A stretch of 64,000 bases of DNA, taken from Elephas maximus indicus (taxonomy: Eukaryota > Chordata > Mammalia > Proboscidea > Elephantidae). The position numbers and the translations under genes were made by a program. The stretch is from NCBI RefSeq assembly GCF_024166365.1, contig NC_064819.1:149258793-149322792 (forward strand), read 5' to 3'. Below, one piece after another: positions 55,843 through 64,000 of this stretch. The notes under the pieces were generated by a model that searched no databases, was not told the DNA's origin, and saw only the letters and a list, made by a program, of their open reading frames with translations. Position 1 is the stretch's first letter, and the number at the start of each line of letters is the position of its first letter.

Positions 55843-57266
55843 GTGGAGAGACTGGAGCACTAATACACTGCTGATGGGAATGTAAAATGGTACAACCACT
55901 TTGGAAATTGATTAGGCGCTTTCTTAAAAAGCTACAAATAGAACTAACATACAATCCAGCAATCCCACTCCTTGGGATATATCCTAGAGAAGTAAGAGCC
56001 ATCACATGAACAGATATATGCACACCTGCGTTCACTGCAACACTGTTTACAGTAGCAAAAAGATGGAAGCAACCAAGGTGCCCATCAACATCTGAATGGA
56101 TAAACAAATTATGGTATATTCACACAATGGAATGCTATGCATTGATAAAGAACAATGATCAATCTGTGAAACATTTCATAGCATAGAGGAATCTGGAAGG
56201 CATTATGCTGGGTGAAATTAGTCAGCTGCAAAAGGATAAATATTGCATGAGACCACCATTATATGAACTCAAGAAACAGTTTAAACAGAGAAGAAAATAT
56301 TCTTTGATGGTTATGGGGGGGAAGGGAGGGGGGATTCACTAATTAGATAGTAGACAAGAACTAATTTAGGTGAAGGGAAGGACAACACACAATACAGGAG
56401 AGGTCAGCACGACTGGACTAAACCAAAAGCACAGAGGGTTCCTAAATAAACCGAACGCTTCGAAGGCCAGTGTAGCAGGGACAGGGGTTTGGGAAGCATG
56501 GTTTCCAGGGACATCTAGGTCAATTGGCATAATAAAATCTATTAAGAAAACATCCTGCATTCCATTTGGAGAGTGGCACCTGGGGTCTGAAACGCTAACA
56601 AGCGGCCACCTAAGACACAACATTTGGTCTCAACCCACATGCAGCAAAGCAGAGAACGAAGAACACCAAAGACACAAGGAAAGTATGAGCCCAAGAGACA
56701 GAACAGGCCACATGAATCAGAGACTACATCAGTCTGAGACCAGAAGAACTAGATGGTGCCTGGCTACAACCGATGACTGCCATGACAGGGAACACAACAA
56801 AGAATCCCCGAAGGAGCAGGAAAGCAGTGGGATGCAGACCTGAAATTCTTGTAAAAAGACCAGACTTAATGGTCTGACTGCGACTGGAGGGACGCCGGAG
56901 GTCATGGTCCCCAGACCTTTTGTTAGCCCAAGACAGGAACTATTCCTGAAGCCAACTCTTCAGAAAGGGATTGGACTGGACTATAAGACAAAAAATGGTA
57001 CTAGTGAGGAGTGGGCTTCTTGGATCAAGTAGACACATGAGGCTATGTGTACAGCTCCTGTTTGGAGGGGAGATGTGAAGGCCGAGGGGGACAGAAGCTG
57101 GTTGAATGGACATGGAAATACAGGGTGGAGAGAAGGAGTGTGCTGTCTCATTAGGGGGAGGGCAGCTAGGAGTATACAGCAAGGTGTATATAAGGTTTTG
57201 TATGAGAGACTGACTTGATTTGTAAACTTTCACGTAAAGCACAATAAAAATATTTTTTAAAAAAAA
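55843..57266 (+). mobile_element. 5'-truncated L1
   Basis: Starts in the C-terminal cysteine-motif region of ORF2 (TGGAGAGACTGGAGCACTAA; CACTGCTGATGGGAATG) and runs through a G-rich tract (56314-56335) and the 3' UTR, related to the L1 at 20488 (AACAAGCGGCCACCTAAGAC). The target duplication GTTCAACATTTGT / GTTCAACCTTTGT is at about 55830-55842 and 57267-57279, with one mismatch. Confidence 0.92.
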
Positions 57267-57399
57267 GTTCAACCTTTGTAAGAACTTAAGAAATAAAAAT
57301 TAATATATTGATACTTTTCATTTAAGAATATATAACTTTATAAATGATAGTAGCCACTGATGGAGACTGCACAGACAAACTGGATCTGTGATATACTGC

Positions 57400-57640
57400 T
57401 CCTTCCAAGTATAATGACACAACTCTTCTGTAAACCGCTTTGGCAGTATATGTTTATAAGGAACCATAAAACAGTTTCAACCAATTAATTCCATTTCTAG
57501 GAATTTATTCTAATGAAATTATTTATTCCAAATAAATTTTAAAAACCTGTGACAAAAGAAAAAGCACAAATATATTCACGGCAGTATTATATCAATACTA
57601 AATTATCTAATGGAAATTCTAAAACAAAACGTGATGAATA
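57400..57640 (+). mobile_element. Ancient L1 ORF2 fragment
   Basis: Matches the conserved L1 C-terminal pattern: AACCGCTTTGGCAGTATATG, ATTTCTAGGAATTTATTCTA, TTCACGGCAGTATTATATCA. Heavily diverged. Confidence 0.5.
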
Positions 57641-58579
57641 CACTCATAAGATTTTTATTATAAAGACTGCATTCATATTAAAAAAATATATTTTTAAAGC
57701 AGAATAAAATAAATGTGCACAATAATTACACTTACTTAAATAATACATAATTGAGGGGGAAGCTCTGAAAGGGATCCACTTCTGTGGAATTAAAAAAAAT
57801 TTTTTTTTATCTTCTTGCTTCTAAAATTTTAATAATATAAATGTTCACAGCAATAATTTTAAAAAATATTACTTGAAGAGCAATGATTTAAAAAAGCAAA
57901 AACCATATGTCCTAGAAATATACACAAGAAGGAAAAACTCTCTAATTCAAAGATAATCTTTGAACCTCGCATATTATGAATACCTGGATATCCAGACATC
58001 TTTGATTCTTGTTAAAAGGGGCAAAATATTATAGATAAAATGCATTCACCTTGAATACACTTTTTTTAAGGCACATGAGTCAAAGGTGGCAGGATTTAGG
58101 GAATTCTGAACAGCCTAGTCAGAGCAAATCAGTAAAGGAAAGGGGATTATTTCCAGCATTCTAGCATCCACCTTAACTCTCAGTTCTACTTTCCTCCCAT
58201 ACCAGTTTCCCACCTTTATTCTAAATGAATTCTGCCCCCACTCCTCTCGAAAAGCCTCTTGGCAATTATTCTTTTTTCTGCTCTTATCCTGAACTGGCTT
58301 TCAATAATCTCTAATAAGACTGTCCATGACTTTGGGAGAACTTCTTGATGCTCTGTTGAAAATGTCTTCAAGGCCTAAAAGAAAAGCTATAAAAACAGAT
58401 GACAGGTGGGGGGTTTTGCCTTTTGTGGGGCAAAGTTACCCTACAAGCCTGAAAAAAAAAAACAGAAAGCAGCATGTGACATACTGGACTTAGGTTCCCA
58501 AGCCAGCATGAAAATGCCAATTTAATCCATAATTTACATTCAGTCTAATTATAAATTGATGGAATTATAATACTGTATA

Positions 58580-58800
58580 ATACTTACTGTGCTTACTAGG
58601 TGATACAGACTGTTCTTAGTGCTTTGCATATATTACTTGTTTAATCTTCACAAGACCCCTATATAAACTAGATACTATTACCCTCATTTCACAGGTAAGG
58701 AAACTAAACCACAGTAAAATTAAACAGCCTGCCCAAGGTCACATATCAAGAAGGTAGTAAAGCTGGAATCTGAACCCAGGCAGTCCAACTCTAAAGTCTT
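58580..58800 (-). repeat. MIR SINE (antisense), well preserved
   Basis: GTGCTTTGCATATATTACTT, CCTCATTTCACAGGTAAGGA, GCCCAAGGTCACATATCAAG and GAACCCAGGCAGTC: an almost full-length inverted MIR. Confidence 0.85.
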
Positions 58801-58989
58801 TGTTCTTAGCTACAGAGCATTGCTGCCAAATGATCATGTCAAGGTTTCTAAAAGAAACGTCTCCCAGGTTCCTTTTGGGTCAGAAACCACTTTAGCCCTT
58901 AACACTGAGACCGGCAACTTCCTAAACAGGGCAAAAAGGATTCCCTGAAGTCTCGCAGCTTAGAACTAGCATACTCCCCCCCGCAAAAA

Positions 58990-59192
58990 AAAAACCTGCT
59001 GCTGTCAAGTCAGTTCCGACTAATGGTGATCCCATGTATGTAAGGTAGAGCTGCTCCATAGTTTTCTCAAGGCTGTGACCTTTCGGAAGCAGACTGCCAG
59101 GCTTGTCTTTTGAGGTGCCTCTGGGTGGGTCTGAACCACCAAGCTCTCAGTCAGTAGTCGAACTCAAACTATTTGTGTCACCCAGGGACCTT
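58990..59192 (-). mobile_element. AfroSINE (antisense, long type 2)
   Basis: Reverse orientation: TGCTGTCAAGTCAGTTCCGA, TGGTGATCCCATGTATGTAA, AGCAGACTGCCAGGCTTG, GTGTCACCCAGGGA head. Confidence 0.92.
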
Positions 59193-60440
59193 CGGAATTA
59201 GCATGGTACCTCTAAATCCTAAGTGGCACCATCCCAGTCTAGGTCAACACCCTTTCTAACCCCGATTTTTCTTCTGAGAGTATTAGAGATTAGTTTGTCT
59301 ACTTCTCCTATTTCTATTATTACTATTCTTGCTTCCAATCAAGTATTTCCTTCTTCCTCATGCTACTACAAAAAAAAAAAACAAAAAACCTCAGCTTTTA
59401 TATCCTCCTATTTCTGAAGCAAAAGCACAGGTCGTACTTCAAGTAATGAGAAGGAACAAAGACTAGAAAGAACATCTTCCCCACAAAAATTGTGGTTTTT
59501 AAAGTTCACGATAACATCAGTAAATACTTTTGTTATAACATCAGGTGGGGAGAAAGCAAAATAGTAAACGGTATATATCATACAGTCTAATCTATGGGAA
59601 TGGGAAGGGAACAGTATTTTTTTTTTAAATAATGAAATGTTAGTAGCAGTGCTTATTGGGTGGTAGGATAATGGATGGCATTTTTAAATTCTTTTTATTT
59701 TTCTATATTATGAGAAAACTGGACTAAAATATTCTTAAAATTAGCACACGTAAACACTATTTTGAAAAAGAGTCTCCACCTCTGTTCTACTGTCTTTCTT
59801 CTATCCATACTTTTAAGGAAAAACAAGGGTGTAAAGAAAAATAAATTCTATATTTATATTATTTTAAAAAAAGAAAACAGTTTAAATAAGATTCTCTTCC
59901 ATTTAGATCATTATGAAGAATCATCGAATCTCTGTAACAGCTCATCTATGGACCAGGGCAGAGGTCAGAAGGAAGGGGTAAAGCGGGGTAAAGGGCTTCT
60001 TTACTCTTACTTTCCTTCCTCTCACTCTTCCTGGTCACTGTCAGTCCTTAGGTCTACTACTTATTCCTTACATACCCAAGTCAGTGAATTTGTGTGGCGC
60101 CCCGGTCTATATCTTAATCATTTTTTATCCCCAGTACCTTGGGTGAATAAAAGGCAAAATGAGAATCCATGGTTAAACAAATGAGACAGTCTCTGTCTTT
60201 ATGGGATTCACTGACTGGAAGAGGAGACAATCATAAATGTATAATTACAAACACAATATGGTACATGCTTTAACATATGCTACGATAGGGGCACAAAACA
60301 GGGAATGTTCAGTCTTACTTAGGGACTCAAGTAAGGCGTTATAGGGGAGCAGCTGTGTTTGAAAAGGTAGGTAAGAATTTTGTAAGTAAATAAAGAAAAG
60401 AAGGGCATTTCAGGCAGGACATCATGTGCAAAGGTACCAA

Positions 60441-60644
60441 AACCAATACCACTGCCGTTGAGTCAATTCCAACTCATAGCGAGCCTATAGGACACAGCAG
60501 AACTGCCTCACACAGTTTCTAAGGCTGTAATCTTTACAGAACCGGATGGCCACATCTTTCTCCTGCGAAGCAGCTGGTGGATTCAAACCACCAACTTTTT
60601 TGGTTAGTAGCTGAGCACTTAACCGCTGTCCCACCAGGGCTCCT
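60441..60644 (-). mobile_element. AfroSINE (antisense, long type 1) with target duplication
   Basis: Reverse orientation from CCAATACCACTGCCGTTGAG to CCGCTGTCCCACCAGGGCTC. TGTGCAAAGGT is present on both sides (about 60427-60437 and 60645-60655), a clear target duplication. It lies next to a MER5A relic. Confidence 0.95.
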
Positions 60645-60711
60645 TGTGCAAAGGTGCAGAAAAATAAAATAGTATGGTAGGTGTCATGTGCATGTGACTC
60701 AAATGGGGGTC

Positions 60712-60835
60712 CTGTCAAAATGCAAACCCTGACTCAGTAAGTCTAGGATGGGGCCTGAGATGCTGCATAAGCTCCCTGGTAATGCTGAGGCTGCTGATCC
60801 ACAGACCACAGGGGTTAGGGCATCTATTAACAACT
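60712..60835. mobile_element. MER5A-like hAT relic
   Basis: AATGCAAACCCTGACTCAGT, AGGATGGGGCCTGAGATGCT, GCTGATCCACAGACCACAGG are diagnostic of MER5A. Confidence 0.75.
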
Positions 60836-61153
60836 CTGTGTCCCTGTAGCACAAGGCTTGAGAGGGGGAATATCAGGTATAAGTCTAACTAAAAAACAGT
60901 AAACTGTCTGACTGCTAAATGTAGCTTAAGTGAAACTATTCTGCCTTAGTAAGCAATAACTTAATGCTCAGAAATTTAAGAAATTAGATTAGCACCATGA
61001 AACTACAACTAATCAAAGAATCTGGAATATAAAAGAAGCGTGAAGTAACAAACACAATACAGAGAAGGAAAATAATAAGTAAGCATATCCACTATTTTAT
61101 ACCATAATAAATCTAAAGTTACACATACATCAAATTGAAGGATTTTTACTTAC

Positions 61154-61286
61154 AAAGTCATCTTCACCTTCAGCTACCCCATAATTAGGCAACATTGCTC
61201 CCTCCATCGTGGTGCTCTTGAATACTCCTTTAATTTTGCTACCTATTCTGCTAATTCCAAACGATTCTCCTCTTTTCTGTGTGCTC
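61154..61286 (-). CDS. SNX14: SNX14 thirteenth-last exon
   Basis: 133 nt. The acceptor is CAATATTTAG and the donor is GACTTT|GTAAGT. Encodes (R)[23 protein letters not shown], then [20 protein letters not shown] and F, the linker between the RGS and PX domains. Confidence 0.97.
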
Positions 61287-61565
61287 CTAAATATTGAACA
61301 AAAATGTATCAAGTACACAACAAATCCTCACAAGCCTGTTTTACTCTAGACAACAATGAAGGAAAAGAGAAACAGTTTTGAAAATGGTAAACTGAAAGTA
61401 CAGTTAACATAAATCCGGAGTTCTCAAGTCACAGATTAAGTTTCAATTATCTCAGAAGATAAAAGTTATAGAATATTTAAAGTTTAAATTTGGGGGATGA
61501 ATAAAAACATTTATTAATAAATATCTGAAATTACCTACTATTAACTTCAAAACATTAACAGAACA

Positions 61566-61579
61566 GAGCCCCCTAGTGG
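61566..61579 (-). promoter_or_regulatory. Candidate CTCF site
   Basis: On the minus strand CCACTAGGGGGCTC matches the CTCF core at 13 of 14 positions, in a SNX14 intron next to an otherwise AT-rich stretch. Occupancy unknown. Confidence 0.35.
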
Positions 61580-62396
61580 TATATAGTTCTTACTGTGATA
61601 CATATTTTGAAATACACTCATACAAACATGTGCAAGACCAATTTTCAAAACAAAATACTCATTAGGAACAACTGTAGTGCTAAATAACATAGTGCAACAT
61701 AAAAAAAATAAAACTATCACCTTCTCAATACTTCATTTTTAGACAGAACACTTAACAGAAAAAAACTCTGTCTTTGATTACTGACAAATGCTTAAGTAAA
61801 ATTCAGCTTTATAATCACATAAATACTCAAAACAAGAATAAAGTAGAAAATGCATATTATTTAATTTCCAAGTAATAAAAAAGAAAATACGAAAGGAAAG
61901 GGTTAGCAATGAGTATAAGGATAAAAGCAAATGTAGCAAATGTGTTAACTATAGGTTTTGTAACGTTTTCAAAAATGAATTTCTAAAAGCGGAAATAGCT
62001 GGAAAACAAAAAATATATAAGCCAATTATCAGCAAAAATTTCCTTCATTAGAACCTACTGCCACATGTATCAGCAAATATAAACCTAACTTTTATACAAT
62101 TTAAAATTCATGCTCACTATGTAATACTGCTCTTAAGACAGATACCCAAATAAAGCAGACTGTTTTAAAACCTGAGAAAGGTATGCTTCTAATGCCCAAC
62201 TTTATAGATAACAATTATTCTTACAACAAGTAAAATTAAGTTGTTTACTGCAATAATGCAGAAATTAAAGCATACTGATCCAGTTTCACATAAACCAGTT
62301 ACATGGAACTGTGCATTTTACACATCAGAGATGCAAATTAAACTTATATTATTTTAAAATTGGAAAAATCCTAATACGTAGTAAGTAGTAAAAGGG

Positions 62397-62602
62397 GAAG
62401 AAGCCCTGGCGACCCAGCAGTTAAGCACTCAACTGCTAACTGAAAGGTCAGCAGTTCAAACCCACGAGTCGCTCCACGGGAGAAAGATATGGCAGTCTAT
62501 TTCCGTAAAGATTTACAGTCTTGGAAACCTTATGGGGCAGTTCTACTCTGTCCTATAGGGTAGCTGTAAGTCAGAAGTGACTTGATGGCAGTGGGGTTTT
62601 TA
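62397..62602 (+). mobile_element. AfroSINE (sense, long type 1)
   Basis: Head GCCCTGGCGACCCAGCAGTT, B-box GGTCAGCAGTTCAAACCCAC, central GGAGAAAGATATGGCAGTCT, and 3' end GTAAGTCAGAAGTGACTTGA. Confidence 0.93.
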
Positions 62603-62784
62603 ATAAAAAGGATATGTAAACAGAAAAGATTATTTTACTTAAAGAAGTATGCCAATTAGTGTTTTTTGAAAAATCCAGAATTGTAGGCACAGTTCTGCCT
62701 GAAAGAAGAAATGTTTCCAAAGACAAATATAAATGTTGACAAAATATTATTAAACTCTCTAGAATCTAGATTATTTCTCTAGAT

Positions 62785-62886
62785 AGGAGCCCCTGTGGTA
62801 CAGTGATAAAGAGCTAGGATGCCAGCCAAAAGGTTAGCAGTTCAAATGACCAGCCACTCCTTGGAAACCCCTATGGGGCAGTTGTT
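62785..62886 (+). mobile_element. AfroSINE lacking its 3' end, inside a ~34-bp duplication
   Basis: Head AGGAGCCCCTGTGGTACAGT through CTCCTTGGAAACCCCTATGG to GGCAGTTGTT, where it stops before the conserved tail. 62751-62784 and 62887-62921 are near-identical direct repeats. Confidence 0.88.
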
Positions 62887-63087
62887 TAAACTTCTCTGGA
62901 ATCTAGATTATTTCTTTAGATTATTCTAGTCTCCAGAATCAAGATAGATTATAAAACAATTGAGCTTTTTGAAATATGATATATTTTTAAAATATTGCGT
63001 TTGATTATGTCCAGAAATACAGAAACACTATTACACTTGCTAAAAAAAAAAACGAAACACAACTGATTCTAAAAACAAAAACAATCA

Positions 63088-63142
63088 CCAGTACCAGCTG
63101 CCATCAAGTCAATTCCGACTCACAGCAACCCCATCAACAGCC
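63088..63142 (-). mobile_element. AfroSINE or RTE 3' end fragment
   Basis: CAGCTGCCATCAAGTCAATT and CCGACTCACAGCAACCCCAT are the antisense of the shared SINE/RTE 3' end. Too short to say which. Confidence 0.65.
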
Positions 63143-63429
63143 TTGATAAAGGAGATACTGACTGGCAAAGCAAATAATCAAAATCTCTTAAAAGTATCAG
63201 GATTCCTTTGTTTTATGATGACATATATCACGCTATTTCAAAAAAGGAGACATCTAGAACCAAAATAGAGGCTAGGTTTAAAATGATATCCCAAATAACT
63301 AATGTAAAGGCTGGGCAGTGTTTCTTATTTTTTTCCTTTTCAGTTGTACTTAACTTACTTTGGGTGGCTTTTCTGTACTTAAACAGAAAATTTATACTGG
63401 AAAGAATTACATGCTGTCTTAACACTTAC

Positions 63430-63456
63430 CGAAAATCATCCAAACTTAGGCTACCT
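63430..63456 (-). CDS. SNX14: SNX14 microexon (27 nt)
   Basis: The acceptor is CTGTTATTGCAG and the donor is TTCG|GTAAGT. Encodes G-S-L-S-L-D-D-F plus the first two bases of an Arg codon completed by the exon at 61286. 27 nt is a multiple of three, so the exon can be skipped in frame; a human isoform nine residues shorter than the 946-residue form exists, which would fit. This is the most 5' SNX14 exon visible here. Confidence 0.9.
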
Positions 63457-64000
63457 CTGCAATAACAGATACGTGAAATTATTTAAGGAAAAGAGAGAGA
63501 GAAAGCCCACACAATAACAAGTTTCATTTTAAAACACAAACAAAATTTTAAAGCTCTAAAAGCAGTTTTGCCCTCATTTTGGCATACTACTTGTTTGATA
63601 CAGTAGAAAGTATACAGAGACAAAGCCATCAAAAACTTGGCAGAGAGCATTCCATATTCTCCAACATGGAATTCCCATGTTCATACTACATATAATCATG
63701 CATGCTTCACACATTTCAATTTAGATACTTAAAAAACTATATTTTAAGGTAAGAAGCAAAGTTAACTAAAGATCCCTAAAAATCTTTTAAATGTATGCTT
63801 TGAGTATGCAATGGAACAGAGAACAACAGACTAACACTAAAATGCATTAAGGTTTTACTTTTAATAAATAAAATGTAGACATAAAATATATTAGTATAAA
63901 AATAAATCTTTTAAGTATTTTAAGTCATTTAACAGCAAATTAGCACAGCTATTCTAAATTTTCAATGAAATAATGTTACTAAATTCTTTTATTCTATATA

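Larger units (their letters stand above)
17470..64000 (-). other. SNX14: SNX14 gene, 3' part
   Basis: Minus-strand gene for sorting nexin 14, an ER-anchored PXA-RGS-PX-nexin protein that works in lipid-droplet and ER/endolysosome lipid homeostasis and is mutated in a human cerebellar ataxia. Fourteen coding exons are readable, from 63430-63456 down to the stop at 17945. All have AG/GT borders and matching split-codon phases, and the translation follows human SNX14 to its C-terminal SVTSWM. This covers roughly residues 484-946 if the protein is 946 long. Exons for the membrane anchor, PXA and RGS domains lie to the right of the window. The gene converges on NT5E, as in human. Confidence 0.97.

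Noticed and set aside
63457-64000. A further SNX14 exon
   Set aside because: No AG/GT-bounded coding segment in the required phase could be recognised.
1-64000. CRISPR array, prophage, operon or novel defence system
   Set aside because: The window is vertebrate intron-exon DNA with eukaryotic repeats; no spaced direct repeats or clustered prokaryotic genes are present.

Overview
The window is mammalian nuclear DNA, almost certainly from an afrotherian and most likely an elephant. The evidence is the many AfroSINE copies (tRNA-like head; 3' end with the motif GAGTCGGAATCGACTCGA), their partner RTE/BovB-type LINE, and L1s found together with pan-eutherian relics (MIR, L2, MER5A, Tigger1). Two protein-coding genes converge, in the same order and orientation as human NT5E and SNX14.

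Positions 1-13425 (+ strand) hold the 3' half of NT5E (CD73, ecto-5'-nucleotidase): intron 3, exons 4-9, the stop codon at 11449-11451, and a ~2 kb 3' UTR ending near an AATAAA at 13404. If the protein is 574 residues as in human, every reading phase fits and the substrate-binding residues R354, N390, R395, F417, F500 and D506 all fall where expected, as does the GPI-attachment serine 549. Positions 13426-17469 are a ~4 kb intergenic spacer holding a 5'-truncated RTE LINE, an AfroSINE and a MIR.

Positions 17470-64000 (- strand) hold the 3' half of SNX14 (sorting nexin 14): fourteen exons, from a 27-nt microexon at 63430 to the stop codon at 17945, covering the PX domain and the C-terminal nexin domain. 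All splice phases are compatible. The third-last and fourth-last exons are separated by a ~21 kb intron filled by transposons: a MER6-like copy lies just downstream of the third-last exon, and within the intron lie a near-intact 7.4 kb L1 with a 15-bp target duplication and a Tigger1 transposon split by an older 8 kb L1.

No microbial-type operon, CRISPR array or unknown protein system is present. The less ordinary content is in the repeats: a 5S rRNA sequence fused to an AfroSINE and bounded by one target duplication (42805-43080), two L1s with tandem-monomer 5' UTRs of apparently unrelated sequence, a TA-flanked palindromic element, a ~110-bp segment present twice in NT5E intron 8, and several very short or oddly duplicated retroposed stubs. 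Repeat edges are read by eye and are approximate unless a target duplication is stated.
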